Source: Lunularia cruciata
Lineage: Eukaryota > Streptophyta > Marchantiopsida > Lunulariales > Lunulariaceae
NCBI GenBank assembly: GCA_948567375.1
Contig: OX419757.1
Location: 47,182,001 to 47,246,000, forward strand
DNA length: 64,000 bases
Direction: 5' to 3'
Shown: positions 45,001 to 56,232 of the stretch, piece after piece
Numbering within the stretch: the stretch's first letter is position 1
Layout: every line of letters starts with the position of its first letter
Translations under genes and position numbers: made by a program
The notes under the pieces: model-generated
Databases searched by the model: none
Told to the model about the DNA's origin: nothing
What the model saw: the letters and a program-made list of their open reading frames with translations, nothing else

Positions 45001-46500
45001 TGTTAGTCAACTTAAAAGTCCAAATCAAGTTTAGGATAATTTTATAACAAGACTCTAACTTTCAAGCACTCTTCTAACTATTAGGTACCAAGCTTTCTTT
45101 GTCCATGGTCTATCATCTTCAAATTGATAGAAAAACCAAACATGCAAATTACACCTTGGAGGATACGCTTTGTGCCTTTGATATACCAATTGGGATGAAT
45201 GTCTTGTAGTTGTTGAGTTTTCCTACAATAATTCCAAACACATAAGCACAAGATTCTCTCCTTCTTCCTTCAATTTGGCCAAGACCCACTTGTTCCAGAT
45301 GCCCTCCTTACTCCTCCTTCATCTCATGTCCCTCATACTTCCACCTTCTTGACCATAATATCCCAATCTCTACAACAAGCTAAATCTTATCTCCTTGTTG
45401 TTCAAAATTGTCAAAAACAATATGCAAAATAACATCATCGTGATCCTACATTTCAATTTGGTGATAAGGTCATGCTTTCTTCAAATAATCTATTCCCCTT
45501 TCTTGATACCCGAGTTTGTAAACTTGCTCCTAATTAGATAAGTCCATTTGAGTGTCATCCAAATCATTTCTCTTGTTGCTTATTGACTTGCTTTGCCTTA
45601 TCATATGCAAATCTATCCTATCTACCCTTTCTTTCATGTTTCCAAGTTGAAACAATTTTTTTCTAATCCATCTTCCTTCTCATATTATGTCAATCCCCAC
45701 CTCCTCCCATCCTTATCAACAATCATGAGGAGTATAAAGTTGATCGTATCCTTGCACATCAACACATTCAACATGGCTGCCAACAACATTCAGAGTACAA
45801 AGTCCTTTAGAAAGGGTATCTATAATGTTCCAAGGACAAGAGAACTCCCAAGAGAAACATAAAACTTCACACTCAAAACTCTCATGCCCCAAAGAAGCAT
45901 CTTGTCTTTATTATGTAACAAAGAGGATTCTCTCAAAAGAAGCTCCACCTTTGGATTAGGTGCATGGATTAGTGATATGTCAACAAGCTCTACCCTTAGA
46001 TTAGTTGCATGCATGGGTGACATGTTGGTTCTGGTCCTATCTGGTTGGTCAAACAAGCTTTGACCAAAGGGAATCTTTTGAGAATCTTCCTATAAGAATT
46101 TCAAAATCATATGGGTGAGATACCATTGGAAAGCTCTTGATGAGACAAATAATAGAGAAGGGAGGCAAAAAATACATCTCTTGGCAAGAATGTGCACATT
46201 TTTTAGACCTAATTCATCTATTTAGGCCTCTAAATTTGACTTTGAAGTTTTTAGACTATTTTTGGCTCTTGCACTATTAGTAAAAGTACTCTTTTGGTGA
46301 TACTTCTATCTAATCTACTAAGTCCATCACATATATAATCCTCCCAGATGTTACCAAGCCAATTTTCACCTCTAGATAATATGTCTAGCTATTGGTATTA
46401 CAATATCCCTTTCATGATGCCACTTGGGAGCCTCTTTCTCATCTCCAAAATGCAAAAACAACCATCTAGGAGGTTCAAGCTTCCATGGTGACGAGGATAT
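42060..46500 (+). pseudogene. D2 gag-pol
   Basis: Gag runs from about 42,100 and crosses uninterrupted the sequence where D1 is split. The CCHC region is near 42,890. Protease (RILVDFGSLEN near 43,120, then LHYDFILDLPWLE) is followed by RT with VVVFLDDVLIYSK near 44,165. RNase H has VVDFDASNFAIGAILQQEF near 44,600. Integrase is internally deleted, and the chromodomain near 45,730 has EEYKVDRILAHQHIQHGCQ. Many stops; not functional. Confidence 0.75.
45821..46402 (-). repeat. Solo LTR of the C/E family inside D2
   Basis: On the minus strand it begins TGTAATACCAATAGCTAGAC and ends CCTTGGAACATTATA. It has GTATC (45,816-45,820) and ATATC (46,403-46,407) on its flanks, a 5-bp duplication with one mismatch. 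No internal element sequence is attached, so it is a solo LTR from LTR-LTR recombination. It has one U3 unit, against two or three in element C. Confidence 0.85.
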
Positions 46501-46521
46501 CACCAACTAGTGGTGGGGGAA

Positions 46522-47012
46522 TATACAAAAAATATGGAGTTTATTGACAAGTTGGTCAAAACTAATGAAGCATCAAATATGCCAAATTAGCCGAGAATTA
46601 TAAGAATATTCTAGAAGCATCTAGGAAGCTACTTGGTACCTTCCAAATATTGGGTAATGTGCATGCCAAGTGGTGAATTTTAGGAGGAAACTTCTTGGTT
46701 AGCTTAGCCTACATGCCAAGTAGTTTACTTCTAGAAGAAAGCTTCTTGGGAAGCTTCTCAACTAATGTAGCTTGAATGCCAAGTAGGTGACTTCTAAAAG
46801 GAAGTTTCTTGAGAAGCTTGGCTTGCACTCTAAGAAGGTGGCTTTTAGGAAGCTTCTTGAGAAACTTCTCAAGAGCCTTGTTTGCTTCCTTATAGATACC
46901 AAAGCCAAAGCTCATATTGGGAATTTGTAGTTTCCCTCATTCAAGTGTGCCAATGTGATCTTTCACTTTGATCTTCCATTTTCCTATTTCTCTCCTTGGT
47001 CTTCCTTTTACA
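46522..47012 (+). repeat. 3' LTR of D2
   Basis: It starts TATACAAAAAATATGGAG after a purine tract (GGTGGGGGAA) and ends TTCCTTTTACA, followed by ATATA. It contains the D-family AGCTTAGC units and the sequence CTTATAGATACC at the TATA position. Confidence 0.8.
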
Positions 47013-47940
47013 ATATATCACCATAGGTAGAATCATATTTTTTGGTGAATTCATCATTATGTCCATGAACTCTCCTCCAAAATGGTAAACAAGATATACT
47101 CTCACTTGCTTGCATTGGATGTACATAATCTTGATGTGGAATGGATTAAAAAATTGAAAGTGGGGTGCAATAAATTATCCTCTAGAAGCCTCCATTCCAT
47201 CTTCTCTCTAAAACATCCCCAATTTATCAATGGCACTATGTTTTCTCTCCTCAAATTACTTAGTCTTAGTAGCCCATGTTCCTCCAAGAAGGATGATCCA
47301 CTCTCTTGGATTTAAACATTTGTTCTTATACCATTGTAATGTTCCAAGGACAAGAGAATCCCCCAAGAGAAACACAAGAGAAGAAACATAAAGCTTTGAC
47401 ATTCAATACTCTGATGCCCCAAAGAAGCACCTTGTCTTTATTATGTAGCAAAGAGGATCTCCTCAAAGGAAGCTCCATCCTTGGATCAGATGCATGGATT
47501 GGTGATATGTCAGCAAGCTCCACCCTTAGATCAATTGCATGGATGGATGACATGTTGTTCCTTGTCCTAGTCCTATGTGGTTGGTCAAACAAGTTTGATT
47601 GAATAGAATCTTTATGAAATCTTCTTGTATGAAGCTCAAAATAGCATCAATGAGGTATTGTTGGAAAGTTCTCAATGTAACAAATAGTAGCGGGAGAAGT
47701 CTAACCTCTACCATAAGAGGGGAGGGAATATTTTTATTTTTTAGGCTTAATTCATCCATTTAGGCTTCCAAAATTGGCTCTAAGGTTTCTAAGGTATTTT
47801 TGACTCTTGCTCTATTAGTGGAAGTACTCTTTTGGTGATATTTCTATCTTATCTACTTATTCCATCATATATATTATCCTTCTAGATATTACCAAGCCAA
47901 TTTCCACCTCTAGATAATAAATCTAGCTAATTGTATTACA
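47013..47940 (-). repeat. Leader and 5' LTR of element E
   Basis: The LTR (47,335-47,940) starts TGTAATACAATTAGCTAG on the minus strand and ends CCTTGGAACATTACA. It is followed by a decayed primer site TGGTATAAGAAC and a leader matching element C after its primer site (CCAAGAGAGTGG). It has a single U3 unit. This fixes the right-hand border of the E nest; beyond 47,940 the sequence is unrelated. Confidence 0.8.
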
Positions 47941-48720
47941 CTTGCCATAGGATATAATGAGCATAAGGAAGAGATAGTCTCATTAGTATGACTAGCCATA
48001 AACAAAGGGCGTAGCGCTCATGCTGCTCTACTAAACTCTCTTGTTTGATCCAATGTCCTACACCATCATAATTGAGTGGACTCTATTGTATCATATGGTA
48101 GAACTTGTCTCCTAAAAAGTGCAGCCCTAACCAACTCCTCTTGGTAGTGTTGCCCAATCCCCCGTTTGAAATTGACATAATCTAGCAACTACCTCTCTAT
48201 GTCATGCACATCTCCCACTAGCATATCAAAGGCACCATTGAGGGAGTAAGAAGAATAAGAACCATGCTAACTTGTCCAAGGGAATACGTGCCAAATGATC
48301 AAATGGTAGACAAAAAGACTAACTAGCCACATCATGGAATGTACGAGATAGCCTATAGAATAGACTTGGATATGGAAAACTAGTCTCAATTAACCCCAAT
48401 ATACAATCCGCCTAAGATGCTAACCACTCTCACGATTCAATTTGAATCCCTAGAACGGTCAACAAAGGGATAGAGGAAGCATGTGCAATCTTGAGTGTCA
48501 CCGTTATTGATGTGGTCACTTGCCTCATATGAGCATCCAAAGTGATCCAATCATATTTCCGTGTGTATCCTTTCCATATGGGTCTTTACCCCTTGCAAGG
48601 TAAAGCATTGGTGACACATTGGGCATGGTGTATCCTATGCCACTCTAGGCGGGCCCCACTTGGGGAAGTGTAGCCATGGCTAGCACAAGAATAAAAATTG
48701 TAACACATGATGGTCTTCTA
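47941..48720 (-). pseudogene. Unidentified degraded coding-like region
   Basis: Minus-strand pieces are protein-like over about 230 codons with several stops and shifts, for example ITVTLKIAHASSIPLLTVLG, ETSFPYPSLFYRLSRTFHD and LPFDHLARIPLDKLAWF, then EELVRAALFRRQVLPYDT. This looks like a decayed mobile-element protein, possibly the upstream part of a LINE, but I do not recognise it and no termini are visible. Confidence 0.35.
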
Positions 48721-49639
48721 CATATCTCCTTGGACTTGCAAAACCACAACATGAGTAAATGCTATCTCTCCAGACCCTAAATCTATAAATGCTCATAACT
48801 TTCAATTCTCTTCTCAAAAGATTTCAAACTCTGTTCCCATGGAACTCAAGCATGAACACCATGATATAAGAAATGAAAATTCCATACCCATCACTCCCAA
48901 TGTGAAGTAACCATTCTAAATCCTAAAAACACTAAAAGTACTCATAACTTTCTACTCAAATCTACACAGCCTTCAATCTAGATACCAATGGAACCTAAAT
49001 TGAAAACCAAATAGAATTTACTATTCACTCATGTGATGTATGCAAGTGAGCTCTCCCAAAACCTGATAATATATTTTCTCTCATTTCTCTTTCACTCTTT
49101 TCTCTCTATCCTTCCCTAAGAGACATGTGAACCATGTAATAATTGATAATAAATAATTCATAAAATATTAATATATATGTAATTTAATATATATATATAT
49201 ATATTATAAAATATAGTTTTAATTTAATTTAATGTGAATCGAAAAATTACATATCAACCCAATAAGTGAAATTGTTACATGATACCATGGAATTATATAG
49301 ATAACAACCATGAGTTTATACTATGAAGCCATTCATATACAAGATAAGCATAATTTGGTTATGTGCTCTTCATGTTCAGAACGTACAATATGCCTCAAAG
49401 CATGATAGTTTAACCTCTACTGGAGAAGTGCTTGAGGAGCCCAGTTCAGTACGGAGGAAGTTAGCGAACTAAAGAAAGAAAGAAAGAAGTAAGGTGGTGG
49501 TGCCCGCGGATCCCACCACCCCAAGCTTCGGGACTAGGCTAGGCGCAACCCGCAGGGGATAAGACGGGTTGAGGAACTCTCGAGTGTACCATGGGAGCAC
49601 ATGAGGGTCAGGACTTTGATTGGACCCGGAGAAATTGTT
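48721..49639. other. AT-rich intergenic DNA with simple repeats
   Basis: No gene seen. It includes an AT dinucleotide run (about 49,180-49,203), an AAAG run (49,471-49,490), and a perfect 8-bp hairpin GGTGGTGG...CCACCACC with a 12-nt loop near 49,495-49,522. Confidence 0.5.
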
Positions 49640-49825
49640 GGCGTATTTGGCTGTGGCGTATATCATCCATAGAAACCAAAAGTCGAAAAGCAAATTATGT
49701 AGTTCGGTATGGCAGATTTCTCAGACTCTATTGGAGCTTAGCCCCATGTTACACTTTTTGTCTCTCCCTTGTACGGCTTGACGGGGTCTTCCCATCCTTC
49801 TTTTTTCCTACGCGGTCGCCTTCTA
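49640..49825 (+). mobile_element. LINE 3' tail fragment (plus strand)
   Basis: From about CAGATTTCTCAGACTC through GAGCTTAGCCCC, CTTGTACGGCTTGACGGG and CTACGCGGTCGCC this matches, in order, the 3' untranslated end of the LINE at 61,150-62,750 and the fragment at 52,790. It is a 5'-truncated copy or a SINE sharing the LINE tail. Confidence 0.6.
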
Positions 49826-52789
49826 CTCTAAATTATATAGTTCCCATTTCTCGCGCTTCCCACTAATGTACTGCAGAGTATTTTAATTGGGTGTGAGCTA
49901 TGCGATAATTCGATGACGGGATGTGAATGGTTAAATCTCTATCTATCACTGCCCGCCGCACTTATGTTTTTTTCACTTTTCTCGATTATTTTACATACTT
50001 TGGTGTATTATAGTGTTAGGGTTATTCGATCATCTCACCTCAGAGTATGACTGGTTAGGGCCTTCGCCTTCTAATGTTTATTTCAGATGCTTTCATACGG
50101 CTCAGATTTAATGGGAACCAGGTGAGCGGTATTAATTTTATTGTAAAATCTGATGACCTGATATACTTATGGAAATAATGTGAATGCGTGTTTCAGTTGG
50201 ATCTTGTGCTCGTATTTGGATTAAAAAAATAGATAGCTAAGCACCCCGACAATTAAACTAAGGAAATTGTTAAATCTACCCCCTATTTATTAAAACGACC
50301 CATTTTCGTACCCCGTACTCACGGCATTGGCTGTCAACGACCCAACCAATTTCCACAGGTGTTAATTAACCGGACCGTGTCATGTTGGGTCGATTTAACA
50401 TTCCCCTTAAAGTAATTCCTTTTACCAGGTACCTAAGAATTTCAATATATTTAGTGGGCTAAAATCTGTCTGCAAATATTCCCTCCTCAATTCTCACCAT
50501 CTACAGGATCTTCTTTCTACTTAAACCAGATTGACACTTTACGATAATCGATATAGCAGTGGGAAGTGGCCCTCAACTGAAATGTAACAAATGGTGTTGG
50601 TTGCTATATTTTCTACGATATCCAAGAATGTATATAGAAAGTCAAGAATGAAGATCTGTTATGTAGTAAAACAAAGGTATGCATTCTTAAATACTGTTCT
50701 TTACCATAAGTTTATTTCCAGTTACAAACTATTATTTGAAGATGCCATAAAGATGCTTACATCCAAGCTTCAATGAACTATTAAGTATCTTTAATTTAAT
50801 CAAAACTATCTGGAAGATACCTTGCAGTGTATGCAATTTATACTATATTAGAGGATTTTATTCCATTCTTTAAGGAAATATTCTGGGGGTGAGGCCATGT
50901 AGAGAACACAGGCACCGAAAATTAATGTTGGAACTTGAGAATTTCAAAACTGAATTGATGAGTATAAACTTTTACGAAAAATTTAGTTATACATTCTGTA
51001 ATAATTTACGGAACACACCATAAAAGAAATTTAGAATTCCTTAGATGCCCTGGTAAATCCTTATTAGATCGCCAATATTAATCTCAAGAAGGATACATTA
51101 GCATATATGTCGTTCTTGAACATTTTTATTTCACAGTTTGATCATATTTCCATCATCTATTCAAAATTCAAGTTATGGTTTAAAACTTACGAGACTATAT
51201 AGCATCAGTCAATATCTTAGATTCGTTCATTTTGTCAAACGTTTGTGTGCATATAGTCATTTAAACATGTGAAGGAGATCTTGACACCAATTTTTGAAGA
51301 AAAGAAGTTGAAATAAACAAATACAAGTCACCCCTTAAAATTACGAAGCAAAATGAAATACAAGAGTAACAACAGCTGAGAGAAAATAAATACGACAAAC
51401 TAAACCAGAACGGTAATGAAGCTGATTTTGTGTACTTGATTTATGAGTATTTTATTTCGTATATATCATCCCTAGTGACTAATCGAATTTCGGGAAAAAA
51501 ACTGATGAGAAAATAAATTTATGACGTGACATAATAATTCTGCTTATATTACCGTCTTGCCCATTATTGTGGTAACCGCGTAGTAGATGGAATACGTATG
51601 GGACAGTAAGAACGAAAATCGAAGCCAATTTTGATTCCAATACATAATGCAGTGGGGGTCTTTCAACAGTATTTTCAACTTTAATGGACAATGTGAATAC
51701 ATGTGGCAAAATAGCTGATAGGTTTTAATATTTTAACAAAAGGAACACAGCTGTTTTAAATATAATCCATAGTTGTCTCTCGTACGATGAGAGTTAAAGC
51801 ATGTCATTGCCACCTAATATTATTCGTGTTCTGACCTACAGCTAGTGATAATCTCATGATTCACTCTTTGTAGGAGATAAGGACTAGTTTGGATATGGTA
51901 CACTATGATGGATAAGAGTTTAGTAACTGCTTATGGCAAGTACAGTTCTGGAATGTGCAAAATGAATTCTAGGGACAAAGTAAAGTGTGCTCTAGATACG
52001 TTGGAAAACCGAAGTAATCAAATACGTGAATGAAAAGTACGAGATATATTATGGTGTGCTCGAAGATAAAGAGACATGCCAGGGTATATATATCCACCTC
52101 TCGCAACCTAAGAGAATCCTCAGACATGTGCACTATCACTTCAACCATAGAGGATTTAACGCAACTCAATTCCACGATAAGTGCATCTGATTAGACTTTG
52201 TTTAGGGAAAGGTTAGTGGACGTTTAGGGTTACAAAGTGAAGTACCAAGTCATTCACTAAATATTTTTCTCGTTTTGATGATGGATAAAATAGTCTATCA
52301 TTATTTATATGAGAAACAACTCAATTTCCGAAATGACTGACAAGGTGTAATGTTTTTCATTTGTCCATCAAGGATGAGTTATAGGTGAACAAAGAAAAGA
52401 AAAAGAAAAAGTGAATGGTCCCCATATTTTCATCTACCGTTGCGAATGAAATAGACTCTGCATTGGAGTGAGGAATCTCTGATCAAAAGTCAAGTTTGTA
52501 GAAATTTAAGATTTTTTTTTTCTTATGATCGTGAGCTATGTGGATTGTAAATGACATTCTCCAATTTCAATGAAAAGGAGGTCGTAAATTCCATAAACAT
52601 CAATGGACAACCTCAGTCAGATTAACTCAAGGAGATATCTCCTATAGATATAGTAATTGGAAAATTTATTATTACGTTGTTTATTGAGTGAGACAACTGA
52701 ACTGTTGTCACGTCGATGCTCCCGCGTGTGATCCAAATATGCAAAGTGAGGAAAATGGAGAATATATGAGGGCTAAACACGAAGGCAGA
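49826..52789. other. Intergenic sequence, no gene recognised
   Basis: This AT-rich, apparently single-copy DNA has only short open frames and no recognisable protein or element. Confidence 0.5.
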
Positions 52790-52930
52790 TCTTTCTAAAA
52801 GAAAAAGAAAAGGGCGACCGCGTAGAAAACCCCCCATCAGGCCGTACAAGTGTGAGACAAAATAGATGAAATGGGGCTAAACCCCAAAGGAAAGAAAAGG
52901 GAGTGCTAATCTCGTGGAGTCCAGTCCTCA
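52790..52930 (-). mobile_element. LINE 3' tail fragment (minus strand)
   Basis: Read on the minus strand it has GGGGTTTAGCCCC, TTGTCTCACACTTGTACGG and CTACGCGGTCGCCC followed by a T-rich end. It shares the same 3' module as 49,640-49,825 and 61,150-61,290 and is only about 140 bp long. Confidence 0.6.
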
Positions 52931-55284
52931 GAGGGAGCCGGCAAGAATGAAACTCGTCCCGGCAGATTTTGGACATCTTTGAAGACCATGAAGTGTTATT
53001 TGCAAGAAAAAAGCAGACGGTGGTGCCAATGTTTGCCCGGCAAGATGCCGAGAAGATCCTGTTAGCACGAGAACTTCAAAAGAAGCTGCTGATGAAAAGA
53101 TTTCCCGGTATGGTGCAGGTTTCTCGGATATTTGTCAGGAAAGGGAGAAGATAAGAATGAAGGGGAAGGGAAGATGAAGATGAAGTAAAGATTCAGGGGA
53201 AATGGCGTCAGAGATACTGGGATCGTGGATGTGTGATTGAGAACAGACGAGGGGGCAAACATGAGCTCCGGGCCAGGTACTCATCAGACTGGGAGCATAA
53301 GAGAAGGCCACGTGTCGTCAAGCAATCCACTGGAGAGTAGGGTTTTAGGTCACTTTTATAAGCGCAGCATCCATCATATGGGAAACCCATGACCCGAGAC
53401 GGAGAAGAGCTCCACGTGTTGTCGTTTAGCATTTGACGGCCTTGAGACTCAAAAGTATCTGCAAGCCCGCCCTGATTGGGGCCGTCAGCAGTGGCGACTG
53501 GCATCGGGCCACGTCAGTGATCTTGTGGCCTGTGGAGGCCGCGTTCCAAAACGCATTCTAAGCCACGAAAGGGTGTGGCTCAGAACGCTTCGGATAAATC
53601 TGTCGTTGTATATACCTCGCGGATTGGAGGCGAATTCCTTTTCCCTTCCTATACGCTCGTGGGCCCGCCCGCGTCAGGTTGGTCGTGTCCATAGCTCAGC
53701 CCGGCCGGAGTTGAGGTAGTCGGTGCCAGCAAAGTAGCTGGCGCAGTGCGAGGAGGGCCGAGATGTGCCTGGGGACTGAGCAAGCGATAAATCGGAGACA
53801 CGGCCGCGAATTCAGGGAAATAGTTGGATCTAGACCAACGAAGAAGATTTTGAGAGGTTGTCCAGGCGGGCCCCATGCTCCGAGGGGTATGAGGAAGCTA
53901 ATGGTTGTCCGCCTTCGTGTGACGCGGACGACCATTCGTGCACTCGTTCGTTCACCAGTTCCCTCCCGTCATTCTGTCAGTCCATCAGCCAGGTCAGTCC
54001 GTCTGCCCGTCCGTCCGCCCGTTCTGTCCGTGAAGCCCATCACCTCCCTGGGCGGTGGTGGGTGCAGGGAGCAATGGGAGGTTCCCATGGCAGCGTTCTA
54101 GACCCGGGCAGGGCAGAGCCTTACGGTGGAAGGGAGGCGAGCGAGAGACGGTCGCATGTGACCTCCGCGTGCTGCCTGCTCAGAGCAGAAGACCTCATGA
54201 CCGAGCGGCGACGCGACGGATTAAATTTAACCCTTTACGTCAAATTAGGGGACGAGCTGCGTTCGCCTAGCTACTTTTCACGAACCTGCGTCGTCGCCGG
54301 GATGTTCACAACATTTCGCGAATTATCGGTGTAAGCAACCGAGAACCTGCTCGTACTTCGCGGGAAACTGCCCGCATTTTCGTTGCCTGTCGTAACAACT
54401 AACCGGGAATCTGCACCGGACGAAGGTTCTTAGATGTTCGTACAGTCCAAAAGGTATCGGGAATGCATACTGTATTTTTGTCGACGGTGATGGCGACCGA
54501 CCAGTTACGAGAGCTGCAAGTCGGGAGCTGGCTAGCGAGCGACAGCAGTTATGCCCGCGCCAGCGAAGACAGTGAGAGCTAGTAGACGTGGGTTCGGCCG
54601 CAGATTGGAGTGCCTTGACTCCCCTCACACTGGACGAGAAGTGCGAAAGCAAGCAAGGAAGGTGGGAAGGCGGCGATAGAGCGAGAGCACAAAAAGATCG
54701 GAATGAGAGGGACGCGCGAGAGAGACAGATAATGGATGACAGACGATTTTGTGGATCATCACGGGCGACGACTAGAGCTTGCGTGCAATTGTAATGGTAT
54801 TGTTGTTGTTGTCAACGGAGCAGCAGCAAGACCATCAAGCGTTCTTGTAGGTGATGAAGTTGCAAGTTTACAGGGCTCTGCTAGAGATTGTGCACTAGGG
54901 ACGACGAAGCCGAGGAGGAGGACGAGGCGTTGATTTCGATTGTGGTGTCGCTGGGGGTCTCGAGGGAGGAGTAAGCGTTAATATAGGTGAAATCTTGGCA
55001 AGTTTCCAACGACTGGTAGTAGCGTTTTTGGCTATCATCACGAGAGGAGAAAACGACTGAGAGGGGCGTTGTTGCAATCAAAGTATTGTTGGTGATGTTG
55101 TCGGAGGGGATGTTTTGGGATGTGATTAGATCGAAGTAAGGTGGCAGCGACTGCTTTGAGTAGCGATTTGAGGGAGAGAGAAACATAGGGAGGTAGTAGA
55201 GAAGCTTGTTGGCCGAGGGGTTGATAGGAAGCAAGTGGAAGAAGTCGAGGCGAGGCTCCATATGCGCTCTGGTAAGTCAAGGAA
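52931..55284. other. Upstream region of the DUF7950 gene, GC-rich
   Basis: Base composition rises markedly from about 53,250 to 54,750, with many CG dinucleotides and a GTCC-type simple repeat near 53,990-54,030. Open frames here are short and unconvincing. A 126-codon minus-strand frame (55,261-54,881, starting MEPRLDFFHLLPINPSANK) has no recognised domain and could be chance. Confidence 0.4.
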
Positions 55285-55291
55285 ATATAAA
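55285..55291 (+). promoter_or_regulatory. Candidate TATA box of the DUF7950 gene
   Basis: TATAAAA lies 426 bp before the start codon and would imply a leader of roughly 390 nt. The leader contains a five-codon upstream ORF (ATG at 55,661) and an out-of-frame ATG at 55,703, which may limit translation. Confidence 0.4.
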
Positions 55292-55710
55292 AGGTGGATT
55301 GCTCGATGGGAGCTCCTGACCCGGCCGATACTTGTCTGGGGTGGTGAGAGAGGTTGGTAGATGCTGGGTAGTAATTGGCGAGGTACCTGATTTGTCGCAA
55401 TCTTGGAGAGAGAAGGTAACGGTGCTGCTGTGCTGCCGCAGATCGTCGACAAGACGAGACCCGCTGGTGGGGGCTGGAGTGTCAGATGCTTGTGCAAGTG
55501 GAGTTGAGATTGGAGGTTTCATTACGGGCTTTCCGGTCCTGCATAATCACTGAAGTAATATTTTCCAGGGTTTTAAAGTAGGGCTAGCTGGCGAATTTTA
55601 ATTCCCACAGACTTCCACACAGCTCTCCAAACTCCTATCTGCATCAGGCAGAGACAGAGAGATGGGGGAGCAAGCCTAATCAGGTATCTGGACCTCAGTT
55701 TCATGGGACG

Positions 55711-56232
55711 ATGGCTACAGAGTCTGGCAAACCTGGGGGTCCCGTGGCAGAGAATACTATTAGAAGGCTGGAAGGAGGAGCAAGAATTCCAGAAGTGAGT
55801 GCAAATAACGGGGGGCGCTACGGTAGGGGATTCAGTGGAGTGCCGCTACCTGCTTCAAGGACCGAGCATATATTGTCTTGCTATCGGCCGATAGCTCCGA
55901 AGCCTGTCGTCATCAAACCTGGTGAATCTGCAGGTTCTGCTCCCAGCGATCCGCAATCGTCTTCAACACTTTCGTTTGAAAGAACGAGCGTCAAGGCTAA
56001 TTCCCTTTCTTCGGACGGGTCTAGGGGAAAGAGAACACGCAAGAGGGCTGGTACGGATTCACTCCTGTCACCTAGAGGCTCGAAAAGAGCCTCTCTACTA
56101 CCGAACGTGCGACCAGAGAAGCTGCGGACTGTATCATGCAAGAGTACTGCAGTGGTTGGTGGTATTGAAAAGGCGGTGGAGCAGTTTTCTCCGGACAATG
56201 GTGGATATGCAGGTCTTGCAGGGCCTCAATAT
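55711..56232 (+). CDS. DUF7950 protein, exon 1
   Basis: The first exon starts MATESGKPGGPVAENTIRRL and has no stop until 56,313. CYRPIAPKPVV (about residues 57-67) is the N-terminal IAPKP motif typical of plant DUF7950 proteins. GSRGKRTRKRAG (about 104-115) is a likely nuclear localisation signal. The exon must end in phase 0 to join exon 2. GT donors in phase 0 lie at 56,233 (TAT|GTCAAC) and 56,245 (AAA|GTTCGT); 56,233 is used here. A 20-bp tandem duplication covers the second candidate. The role is not established for the family; basic motifs suggest nuclear action. Confidence 0.7.

Larger units (their letters stand above)
41369..47012 (+). mobile_element. Element D2: Ty3/gypsy chromovirus, D family
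   Basis: It is complete in outline: 5' LTR 41,369-41,838, primer site at 41,840, gag, protease, RT, RNase H, a shortened integrase, chromodomain, and 3' LTR 46,522-47,012. Perfect target duplication ATATA flanks it (41,364-41,368; 47,013-47,017) within element E's leader. A solo LTR of the C/E family (45,821-46,402) lies in its chromodomain region. Compared with D1, about 570 bp covering the integrase zinc finger and part of the core are deleted near 45,060. Confidence 0.87.
3319..47940 (-). mobile_element. Element E: old Ty3/gypsy chromovirus, split by nested insertions
   Basis: Fragments of one minus-strand element lie at 3319-3748 (protease end and RT start), 35,848-36,347 (protease and gag end), 40,135-41,368 (gag), 47,013-47,334 (leader) and 47,335-47,940 (5' LTR). 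Joined end to end they are collinear with the plus-strand chromovirus C at 11,014-17,783. Element D1 separates fragments 1 and 2, element B splits the gag zinc knuckle, and element D2 splits the leader with a perfect ATATA duplication. The 3' half of E would lie left of copy 1, outside the window. E is the oldest layer seen in this stack. Confidence 0.8.

Noticed and set aside
52969-53154. 61-codon frame MDIFEDHEVLFARKKQTVV as a small gene
   Set aside because: It is short, has no recognised motif, and lies between a LINE tail and a GC-rich promoter region, so it cannot be supported.
53763-54334. Two overlapping plus-strand frames of 112 and 158 codons
   Set aside because: They sit in GC-rich sequence where stops are rare, have low-complexity composition (Ser, Pro, Arg, Val) and no domain.
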